The position numbers and the translations under genes are program-made. 8,349 nucleotides of DNA from positions 1 to 8,349 of the forward strand of contig CAMLEL010000085.1 in the NCBI GenBank assembly GCA_946478935.1, read 5' to 3'. The stretch is from an uncultured Armatimonadota bacterium (GTDB lineage: Bacteria > Armatimonadota > Fimbriimonadia > Fimbriimonadales > Fimbriimonadaceae). The notes beneath the pieces were generated by a model. That model saw only the letters and a list, made by a program, of their open reading frames with translations. It was not told the DNA's origin and made no database searches. Below are positions 1-5,575 of this stretch, piece after piece; position 1 is the first letter of the stretch, and each line of letters opens with the position of its first letter.

Positions 1-1
1 A

Positions 2-460
2 TTCGAGGCGAAATTTTCCTCGCCAAGGCTCACCACGCGGAACTTGACCGGACCAGACGTCAAGGATTCCGATGATTATTCATCTGGATTTCGCGACCAC
101 CTGGGCTATGTATTCGACTTGAGAGGAAAACGCCCGGACGGTTCTGTGAAGCCGGCATTTCCCGAGCCTGGCGACCGAGATGTTTGGGTGTCCTCAAATA
201 CATATGTCCGCACCAATGCGGTTGTGTATCCGAACCATACGGTTTCGAACACTCCAACAGGATTCTTTATCGTTCTGTGGTCGGATGGACAGATTGAAAG
301 GATCCCAGAGAAGGACCAATTGTGGGTGGCCGTACCGGATGGATTGGAAGCACATTTCCCTGGGCAAACTGGGATGCCTCGGACTGCAATCAAGTCCTCA
401 CAAATGGGGGCACGCTACACCCAGTCGGCGCCTCCAAACATTGGCGCGGGTCCGCAGTGA
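2..460 (+). CDS. C-terminal part of a hypothetical, possibly prepilin-like protein (5' end outside window)
   Basis: The frame is open from base 2 to a TGA at 458-460, giving 153 visible residues. A TTG at 44-46 could be a start, but the frame continues upstream of it and no ribosome binding site precedes it, so I read this as the 3' end of a longer gene. The visible part is hydrophilic, with no membrane segment, and ends in a Gln/Pro/Gly-rich tail. The segment FFIVLWSDGQIERIP (about residues 92-106 of the visible part) resembles the C-terminal 'DG' motif of H-X9-DG prepilin-like proteins, common in Armatimonadota and Planctomycetota. The upstream His is 16 residues from the Asp rather than 10, so the match is loose. 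The N-terminal pilin helix that would settle this lies outside the window. It converges with the transporter gene, with 48 bp between the stop codons. Coding status is fairly sure; function is a weak inference. Confidence 0.55.
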   Translation, partial: FEAKFSSPRLTTRNLTGPDVKDSDDYSSGFRDHLGYVFDLRGKRPDGSVKPAFPEPGDRDVWVSSNTYVRTNAVVYPNHTVSNTPTGFFIVLWSDGQIERIPEKDQLWVAVPDGLEAHFPGQTGMPRTAIKSSQMGARYTQSAPPNIGAGPQ

Positions 461-508
461 TGTAGGTGCGCTCGCCCTATTGACGACAGCAACCTGTTGG
501 ATAGGCGG

Positions 509-1765
509 TCACACCGCCAGTTCTGGCGTGAGTTCGCGTTTCGGGCGGACAAGGAGGATGAGCCCAACGTTGATCGCAACGAGAACGGCGCCGATTCCCA
601 AGATCGCCTCGAAGGTCGCTCCTTGGTCCTTTAGTTTTCCAACTCCGATGTCGGCAAATCCTCCAATGCTGACACTCAGGAAGTTCATGATCCCGTAGCC
701 GGTGGCGCGCATTTCGGGCCGGGCGAGCTGCGCGAGGATGGGCATGGTGTTACAGTCAAACAATCCGAATCCGAGGCCAAATAGTGATAGGAAGATAATG
801 GCGACACCGAGCGTCGGTGAGTGCCCGAGGCCATACAGGGCCGGAATGAGCAGCGCCATGCCAATTGCACTCACAAATGTTCGGCCGCGAACGTTGGACT
901 TCACCCAGCGGTCAGACATCCAGCCGCCCAAGAAGAGTCCCGCGAAGCCAGCCAAGTTCACATACAATCCGGCCGAAACACCCGCTTTGCCCTGACTGAT
1001 GTTGAACTGGTCTTTGAGCATGCTTGGCATCCAATCTTTCATCATCCAACCGGGCATGGCTACCAAGGTGAAATAGACCGCCAAGAGTATGAAACTTGGA
1101 TTGCCAAGCAGGGTGCGGACCGATTCCCAAGCGCTCGGCTTGACTGCAGGCTCGCCTTCTGACACTTGGCGAGGGGCATCTCGGAGAAAGTAGAGAAGCG
1201 GGAAGGCATACAGCACGCCCAGAATTCCAGTGACGGTAAAGGCGAACCGCCAGCCGAGGTTGGGAGCGTCGGCGACGTAGCCCGCGAACCCTCCCAGGAT
1301 GACGCCAACGTAAATCGCCGCCATATGGATGCCCACCGCTCTGGACTTGGTAGCGCCCGTGTGGAAGTCGACAATCAGCGCCAGGGCAGCCGGGATGTAA
1401 AGCGCCTCACTGATTCCCATTGCCGTCCGAGTCCAAAGTAAGGTGTTGTAGGAGTCGGCATGGCCGGTCCACCACGTGATCGCGGACCATACGAAGAGGC
1501 TGGAGCAGATAATCCAACGCCGGCTGTACCGGTCGGCGAGGTAGCCACCGATCGGGCTGAAAATAGCGTAAACCCACTTGAATTGGGCAAGCATGATGCC
1601 CCAGTTGGTGTCTGAGCCAATATCTCGGATATCGCCCATGACCGAGAACTTCATGGAAGCAAGCATTTGCCGGTCGAGGTAGTTCAACAGAGCCACCGGC
1701 GCGAGCAAGGCTACGACGAGCCAGGCTGTTCGCAGGAGCTTGCGATTGGGTAGATCAATGGACAT
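509..1765 (-). CDS. Major facilitator superfamily transporter, possibly ACS/hexuronate-like
   Basis: 418 residues, the usual MFS length, with about 12 hydrophobic segments in two halves, so an inner-membrane secondary transporter. NYLDRQ (28-33) in helix 1 is typical of the anion:cation symporter (ACS) group, which carries organic and sugar acids such as hexuronates. The helix 2-3 loop has the MFS motif A, GYLADRYSRR (74-83), and a second copy, GGWMSDR (280-286), follows in the C-terminal half. GWR (171-173) precedes helix 6, and a charged loop of about 25 residues (195-220) links the halves. The ATG at 1763-1765 fits the family N-terminus, but no Shine-Dalgarno sequence precedes it. It is divergent from the sigma factor gene, which makes shared control possible but unproven. 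The MFS assignment is certain; the substrate cannot be read from the sequence, and the ACS placement rests on short motifs. Confidence 0.93.
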   Translation of the reverse strand: MSIDLPNRKLLRTAWLVVALLAPVALLNYLDRQMLASMKFSVMGDIRDIGSDTNWGIMLAQFKWVYAIFSPIGGYLADRYSRRWIICSSLFVWSAITWWTGHADSYNTLLWTRTAMGISEALYIPAALALIVDFHTGATKSRAVGIHMAAIYVGVILGGFAGYVADAPNLGWRFAFTVTGILGVLYAFPLLYFLRDAPRQVSEGEPAVKPSAWESVRTLLGNPSFILLAVYFTLVAMPGWMMKDWMPSMLKDQFNISQGKAGVSAGLYVNLAGFAGLFLGGWMSDRWVKSNVRGRTFVSAIGMALLIPALYGLGHSPTLGVAIIFLSLFGLGFGLFDCNTMPILAQLARPEMRATGYGIMNFLSVSIGGFADIGVGKLKDQGATFEAILGIGAVLVAINVGLILLVRPKRELTPELAV

Positions 1766-1923
1766 TGGCTTTGACAGAAAACTTCAGTGAAATGAATCCG
1801 CTCTAAAACGCTGACCGTAACTGACGTTGGGTCGGAGGGCCCAGTCGTTGCGGCGTAGAATAAAGCGCGATAGATTATGGGCACCTGTGGCGACTGATTA
1901 CGCAAGTGGATCGGTCAAGGAGC
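1766..1923. promoter_or_regulatory. Divergent control region between transporter and sigma factor genes
   Basis: This gene-free stretch must hold the start signals of both the leftward transporter and the rightward sigma operon. For the sigma operon the best sigma-70-like candidate is TTGCGG (1848-1853), a 17-bp spacer and TAGATT (1871-1876). No convincing leftward promoter is visible. Two CTGAC copies one helical turn apart (1811 and 1821) are the only other pattern, and they may be chance. No good Shine-Dalgarno spacing is seen for either gene. Confidence 0.45.
1848..1876 (+). promoter_or_regulatory. Candidate sigma-70-type promoter of the sigma factor operon
   Basis: TTGCGG at 1848-1853 and TAGATT at 1871-1876 are separated by 17 bp. 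The -35 matches the consensus in its TTG and the -10 in four of six positions. Transcription would begin near 1883, leaving a leader of about 40 nt before the ATG at 1924. This is a pattern match only. An ECF-type promoter used by the sigma factor itself was looked for and not recognised. Confidence 0.35.
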
Positions 1924-2457
1924 ATGAACATCGCAAACCCTGTTGCAGGTACCGCAGTCGGAGCCATGAAACGAACCGCCAATCTCACCCCCGACGAGAT
2001 GGTGCGTACGTTTGGCGACGATGTTTGGCGGTACGTCTCGTCGAAGTTGCCTAAAGCTGAAGATGCTGAAGATGTGGTGATGGAGGTTTTCGGCATCGCG
2101 TGCCGAAAGATCCATGCTCTGCAGAAAGCAGATTCTCCCCGACTCTGGCTACTGGCAGTCGCCAGGAAGCGGGTGATGGATTGCCTGAGAAAGCGCTATC
2201 GGCGCTCGGAGTTTCCGTTGCACGAGGCGATGGAACATGCCGCTCCGGAAGCGCAGAGCAGTCGCACGCAGATTCAGGAACTCGTGATGGCATTGCCAGA
2301 TTTGCAGCGTGACGCGCTGATTCTGAAGTATGTGAATGGCCTTGAGACCGTCGAAGTCGCCAGGATCATTCGAAAGTCGCCGGAAGCCACCAACAGCCTG
2401 CTCCAGCGGGCACGGGAATCGATGCGCCAAATGGGCGCGGAGGCAATCCATGGATAA
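1924..2457 (+). CDS. RNA polymerase sigma factor, sigma-70 family, ECF-like
   Basis: A small sigma factor of 177 residues from the chosen ATG, with only regions 2 and 4, the ECF-type architecture. Region 2 spans roughly residues 20-90: helical DEMVRTFGDDVWRYV, then the acidic AEDAEDVVMEVF stretch of region 2.2 that binds core RNA polymerase, then a basic RKRVMDCLRKRYRR end. Region 4, about residues 115-175, reads QIQELVMALPDLQRDALILKY followed by a helix-turn-helix (VEVARIIRKSPEATNSLLQRARE) for -35 recognition. The start is uncertain: GTG at 1906 has no ribosome site, ATG at 1924 follows AAGGAG by only 1 nt, and ATG at 1966 follows GGAG by 2 nt. Both domains are intact from any of these. The stop overlaps the next gene by 8 bp, so the partner is probably translationally coupled and acts on this sigma factor. 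The regulon is unknown. Confidence 0.9.
   Translation: MNIANPVAGTAVGAMKRTANLTPDEMVRTFGDDVWRYVSSKLPKAEDAEDVVMEVFGIACRKIHALQKADSPRLWLLAVARKRVMDCLRKRYRRSEFPLHEAMEHAAPEAQSSRTQIQELVMALPDLQRDALILKYVNGLETVEVARIIRKSPEATNSLLQRARESMRQMGAEAIHG
2439..2443 (+). promoter_or_regulatory. Ribosome binding site of the anti-sigma-like gene
   Basis: GGAGG lies 6 nt before the ATG at 2450, inside the last codons of the sigma factor gene. It fixes the start of the downstream gene, although the reading frame is open further upstream (an ATG at 2336 lies within the sigma gene in another frame). Confidence 0.8.
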
Positions 2458-3358
2458 GCATTTAGAAGAAGAAGCCTTGATGAAAGAAGTTTTGGCAGTA
2501 CTCCCTGCCTCGGAAGAAATGCCCGCGCACGTCCGCAGCAAGGCGTTGGCCACCGCGATTGAAGCCAATCGCCGCAGGCAAGCGGCTCGACGGCCGCGCC
2601 CCATGGCCTGGATGTCAGCAGGTCTGGCCGCACTTGCATTCGGCACGTTCTTTTTGATGCCAAAGCAAGCGAGCGCCAAGGCATGGACCATGGTCACCCA
2701 AGCCGTCGAGAAAATCACGTCAGTCCAAATGGATTTGATGGTGAAGGACGCCAAGAACGGACCGGAGCGAATTCAAATCGCACTGGACCGAGGTGAGATG
2801 CTCCTAAACGACGGCAAGAATCAGCTGTACATTGGGAAGGATGGCCTTCAAGTTTACGATGTGAAGTCCAATACCGTCACCCAGATGAAGCTGCCATCTG
2901 AAGTAGAGGCATTCATGCCGATGGCTGCCGAAGAAATTGCCGGGGCATTCAATCTCAAGAAAGAAATCGCGGAGATGGAATCCAAGTACGGCAAAGATCA
3001 TATTCGGATCATGCCGCTTCGGGAACAAGACGGACGTCAGGTGTACGACGTGCAGATGACGGAGCCGAATGGATCGGGCAAGGCATTTCTCACGGTCGAT
3101 GCGAACACGGATCTTCCGATCTTCATCGATGCTTCCGGCTCGGAAGGAGATGGGGACGTGGTCATCCACCTGCGCTACAACGATCGGATTCAACTCAAGC
3201 CAAACTTTCCTGCCGGCGCCACGATCAAGAAGATCGACCTGAGCCAGCTAGCCACCGGCGAAAAGATGGGGAATGACATGGAAAAGATGGGCGAAGAGAT
3301 CGAGAAAATGTTCGAAGGATTCGCCAAGGATTTTCAATCCAAACACAAAGGTAAATAA
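2450..3358 (+). CDS. Membrane-anchored LolA-like protein, presumed anti-sigma factor or sensor
   Basis: 302 residues from the ATG set by GGAGG at 2439-2443. Residues 1-50 are a charged, helical, presumably cytoplasmic part ending in a basic stretch (RRRQAARRPR, 41-50). One membrane helix follows at about 52-70. The remaining 230 residues would lie outside the membrane and read as a beta-rich LolA/outer-membrane-lipoprotein-sorting-like domain, with lines such as LLNDGKNQLYIGKDGLQVYDVKSNTVTQM. The C-terminus is a charged helix with three 7-residue repeats beginning EKM (271-291). It overlaps the sigma gene by 8 bp, the usual layout of a sigma/anti-sigma pair. There are no cysteines, so this is not the zinc-binding HxxxCxxC type of anti-sigma factor. 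Topology is clear from the sequence; the anti-sigma role is inferred from position and architecture. It could instead be a cell-envelope lipid or lipoprotein-binding protein co-expressed with the sigma factor. Confidence 0.82.
   Translation: MDKHLEEEALMKEVLAVLPASEEMPAHVRSKALATAIEANRRRQAARRPRPMAWMSAGLAALAFGTFFLMPKQASAKAWTMVTQAVEKITSVQMDLMVKDAKNGPERIQIALDRGEMLLNDGKNQLYIGKDGLQVYDVKSNTVTQMKLPSEVEAFMPMAAEEIAGAFNLKKEIAEMESKYGKDHIRIMPLREQDGRQVYDVQMTEPNGSGKAFLTVDANTDLPIFIDASGSEGDGDVVIHLRYNDRIQLKPNFPAGATIKKIDLSQLATGEKMGNDMEKMGEEIEKMFEGFAKDFQSKHKGK
3260..3322 (+). repeat. Three heptad-like EKM repeats at the C-terminus of the anti-sigma-like protein
   Basis: The codons encode EKMGNDM, EKMGEEI and EKMFEGF in direct succession (residues 271-291). 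Each unit is 21 bp. The pattern makes an amphipathic helix with Met/Ile/Phe at the repeated positions and could mediate self-association or membrane contact. Confidence 0.7.
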
Positions 3359-3371
3359 GTCTGTCCGGAAG

Positions 3372-3405
3372 GGCCTCCCGCGATTGCGGGAGGCCTTTTG
3401 GTTTT
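3372..3405 (+). terminator. Intrinsic terminator of the sigma/anti-sigma operon
   Basis: A perfect 10-bp GC-rich stem (GGCCTCCCGC at 3372-3381 with GCGGGAGGCC at 3386-3395) closes a GATT loop and is followed by TTTTGGTTTT. It begins 13 bp after the stop codon of the anti-sigma-like gene. The T-rich tail ends only 17 nt before the aldehyde dehydrogenase start. Confidence 0.93.
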
Positions 3406-3422
3406 AGGGGGCATACTCAGTC

Positions 3423-4886
3423 ATGATCCACGCGGAAATGCTCATCGACGGCCACTTCATCGGCGGTCCGTGTGATCAAGCAACGGGTAAGGCTGTTGTC
3501 AAGAATCCCTACGATGGTTCGGTGGTCGGTACCTATGCCGAAGGAGGTCTGGGTGAGCTGAGGGGCTGCCTGGATTCCGCCGATCGTGCCTTTCGAAACT
3601 GGCACCCTTCGATTCAGGAACGGCAACAACTCTTGCGGCGGATTTCTGACCTTGTTCGAGAAAGGAAAGACGAATTGGTCGAGTTGCTTGCTCTGGAAGT
3701 TGGTAAGCCTGTGACATGGGGTCGCGGCGAAGTAGAGCGGATGGCGATCACGTTCGGCATTGCCGCTGACGTCCTGGAAAGCTGGCCAGACTCCACCCAA
3801 CCGGCGCTTGTAGAATTCCCGCAGTCACCGGAGTCCAAGGACGCGCGGGCGAAGGACTATCAGGCGGCCGTGGCCCGATTTCCAATTGGGCCGATCTTCG
3901 GTATCGTGCCCTACAATTGGCCCTACAACTTGGCTGCGCACAAGATCGCTCCCGCTCTGGCCATCGGCAACACGATTATCTTGAAGCCTTCGCCGCAAGC
4001 TGCGATCTGCACTTTCGTTCTGGCTCGCCTGATACACGAAGCGGGGTGCCCTCCGGGGGTGTTAAACGCTTGGTGTGGGCCGGATCAAGTGATCGAAAAG
4101 GTGTCTCATGACCCGCGTTGCAGAATGATAAGCTTCACGGGTTCGCCTGGAGTCGGATGGAAAGTGAAGAAGGGCCTGCCACCAGACAAGAAGGTTGCCT
4201 TGGAACTGGGGGGAAACGGCATGGCCATCATCTGTGAAGACGCGGATCTGGAATGGGCTGCCGACCGGTGTGTGATGGGTGGCTATGGCTACGCTGGTCA
4301 GGTGTGCATCGCCGTTCAGCACGTGATCTGTCATTCTTCGGTTTATGATAGGGTCAGAGATCTTCTCATTAGGAAAACCAATGAATGTATTTATGGTGAC
4401 CCCCGTGATACGCAAACCGTTTGCGGTCCGATGATTTCCAGTGAAGCGGCAGATCGGGTTGAGATGTGGATCGAAGAAGCAACAGAGAGCGGCGCAAGGG
4501 TCTTGGCTGGCGGTGAGCGGGAGGGCAACGTGATCCGACCAACTCTGATTGAGGCCGTTCCGGAAAAGGTTAGGTTATCGAATGAAGAGGTCTTCGGACC
4601 AGTCTTGACACTGGAGGCGTTCGACGACATTAGTCAAGCTTTGTCACGAGTCAATGCTAGCCCTTATGGGATTCACTTGGGCCTGTTCACGAAGCGCCAG
4701 GCATTGATCGACGAAACGTTCCATCAGGCAGAGGTCGGTGGGTTGGTCATTAATGACTTTCCAACTCTTAGGTTCGATCATCTACCCTACGGTGGGGTGA
4801 AGCAGAGCGGTTTCGGACGCGAAGGCGTCCGCTATGCAATGGAAGAAATGTCCGAGTGGAAGTCACTGGTCACCAAGAAGTCATAA
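3423..4886 (+). CDS. NAD(P)-dependent aldehyde dehydrogenase family protein
   Basis: 487 residues, the full length of the soluble ALDH superfamily, which oxidises aldehydes to acids through a cysteine thioester. Key positions are present: Asn165 in VPYNWPYN (oxyanion hole), SFTGSPGVG at 237-245 (cofactor loop), general base Glu261 in LELGGN, catalytic Cys295 in GYAGQVCIAVQ, and EVFGP at 389-393, which packs on the nicotinamide ribose. The tyrosines flanking Asn165 and the YAGQVC context recall the GapN/lactaldehyde dehydrogenase side of the family more than betaine or retinal enzymes, but the substrate cannot be read from sequence. The ATG at 3423 has AGGGGG 11 nt upstream, slightly far; a second ATG at 3438 would also preserve the domain. 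It sits just after a strong terminator and 6 bp before the coiled-coil gene, with which it is probably co-transcribed. Confidence 0.94.
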   Translation: MIHAEMLIDGHFIGGPCDQATGKAVVKNPYDGSVVGTYAEGGLGELRGCLDSADRAFRNWHPSIQERQQLLRRISDLVRERKDELVELLALEVGKPVTWGRGEVERMAITFGIAADVLESWPDSTQPALVEFPQSPESKDARAKDYQAAVARFPIGPIFGIVPYNWPYNLAAHKIAPALAIGNTIILKPSPQAAICTFVLARLIHEAGCPPGVLNAWCGPDQVIEKVSHDPRCRMISFTGSPGVGWKVKKGLPPDKKVALELGGNGMAIICEDADLEWAADRCVMGGYGYAGQVCIAVQHVICHSSVYDRVRDLLIRKTNECIYGDPRDTQTVCGPMISSEAADRVEMWIEEATESGARVLAGGEREGNVIRPTLIEAVPEKVRLSNEEVFGPVLTLEAFDDISQALSRVNASPYGIHLGLFTKRQALIDETFHQAEVGGLVINDFPTLRFDHLPYGGVKQSGFGREGVRYAMEEMSEWKSLVTKKS

Positions 4887-4892
4887 TCAGCC

Positions 4893-5357
4893 ATGCCAGT
4901 TCAGCAAGTTCTGCTCGCAAAGGCGCTAAAGGTCAAGAACCGACAGGTTCAAAAAGTGCGTGAGCTGCAACAGCGGATCAACGCAACCAATAGCTACTTG
5001 GAAGGCTCGGAGCCTGATTTTGACGCTAATGCCCTGTATTCTGAATTGGAGCGCGAAGTCGAACGTCTCTGGCAATTGAAGGCGGCGATCAACGCAGCAA
5101 ACAGCCCGATTCAGCCGGTTATCTATGAACTGGCCGAGCGGAAGGGCCTCGTGACATTCTTGAAGAGCCTGAACACTCAGCGAGGGCTGCAGATGTTGGC
5201 TTACATGGCGACCCAGCCGCAGGAGTACGTATCGCAAATCACGGCTCGAGCGGCAGCGGACAAGGTCGCGATTTTGGAAAAGGAGATCGATCGCCTGCAA
5301 GATCGACTCGACGAGCATAATGCGACGACCCTGGTGCAAATCGAGGTCGAAGACTAA
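4893..5357 (+). CDS. Small coiled-coil protein resembling the DIP1984 family
   Basis: 154 residues, almost entirely helical and rich in Glu, Lys, Arg, Gln and Leu, with no membrane segment or signal peptide. An N-terminal heptad-like helix (KALKVKNRQVQKVRELQQRI, about 10-29) leads to NATNSYLEGSEPDFD. A second helix (ALYSELEREVERLWQLKAAIN) then ends in NAANSP, and a third begins YELAERKGLVTFLKSL. This order of helix, acidic 'EGSEP' turn, helix ending in I-N-x-x-N and a further Glu/Arg/Leu helix resembles the uncharacterised DIP1984 family of about 150 residues, as I remember it; a profile search would be needed to confirm. The C-terminal helix (LEKEIDRLQDRLDEH) is also coiled-coil-like. It begins 6 bp after the aldehyde dehydrogenase stop with no clear Shine-Dalgarno sequence, so translation is probably coupled. 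No function is known to me. Confidence 0.78.
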   Translation: MPVQQVLLAKALKVKNRQVQKVRELQQRINATNSYLEGSEPDFDANALYSELEREVERLWQLKAAINAANSPIQPVIYELAERKGLVTFLKSLNTQRGLQMLAYMATQPQEYVSQITARAAADKVAILEKEIDRLQDRLDEHNATTLVQIEVED

Positions 5358-5360
5358 GGT

Positions 5361-5571
5361 CGAAGGGGGACAAGCGGAACAAGACGGCTGCGGGAATGAA
5401 AACCTTTGGGCTATTAACCCAACTCTACAGAGGAGTAACGAACAGGATGATCGATCTTGATCCTGTCGGTCGCGGATGCGCCGAAGTCAAGGCTCAAAAC
5501 TCTTTGTTCAAGGTCTAGAATTCAAGACTCAAACCTCTTTACTCGCAGTACGCGCCGCAAGTCCCCCCTCG
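5361..5571. repeat. Intergenic element with imperfect inverted ends (MITE-like or structured RNA)
   Basis: The 218 bp between the convergent coiled-coil and ABC ATPase genes hold no convincing gene. Bases 5361-5377 (CGAAGGGGGACAAGCGG) match the reverse complement of 5555-5571 (CGAGGGGGGACTTGCGG) at 14 of 17 positions. Weaker similarity continues inward to a shared CTGCG (5388-5392 and the complement of 5544-5548). Inside lie a 7-bp hairpin (ACAGGAT 5442-5448 with ATCCTGT 5460-5466), a smaller one (TTGGG 5406-5410 with CCCAA 5418-5422), and a 20-bp imperfect direct repeat. No target-site duplication is visible at the ends. It could be a miniature inverted-repeat element, a noncoding RNA closed by a long-range stem, or chance. 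No T-tract terminator for either flanking gene was seen. Confidence 0.4.
5487..5541 (+). repeat. Imperfect 20-bp direct repeat, period 35
   Basis: 5487-5506 (TCAAGGCTCAAAACTCTTTG) and 5522-5541 (TCAAGACTCAAACCTCTTTA) agree at 17 of 20 positions, 35 bp apart. A partial third unit, TTCAAGGTC, lies between them at about 5507-5515. It is inside the intergenic element described at 5361-5571. Confidence 0.65.
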
Positions 5572-5575
5572 GCCA

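Noticed and set aside
504..518. GGCGGT-CAC-ACCGCC hairpin at the 3' end of the transporter gene
   Set aside because: It could help end transcription between the convergent genes, but it overlaps the stop codon and has no T-tract on either strand.
180..698. Plus-strand frame of 172 codons spanning the end of the first gene and the transporter
   Set aside because: It overlaps two better-supported genes in other frames and has a low-complexity, unconvincing translation.
1771..1776. Perfect TTGACA on the plus strand upstream of the sigma factor
   Set aside because: At 16-18 bp downstream there is no -10-like hexamer (GAATCC region), and it lies 150 bp before the gene.
1837..1842. GGGCCC palindrome in the divergent region
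   Set aside because: Six-base palindromes are expected by chance and this one has no extended symmetry.
2149..2754. Long open frame of 201 codons on the minus strand
   Set aside because: It is antisense to the sigma and anti-sigma-like genes, both of which have clear domains, and its translation shows no domain-like pattern.
5447..5518. Short frame of 23 codons (MIDLDPVGRGC...) behind AGAGGAG at 5429-5435
   Set aside because: The spacing of 11 nt is long, the start lies within a hairpin, the peptide has no recognisable feature, and no rightward gene follows closely that it could lead.
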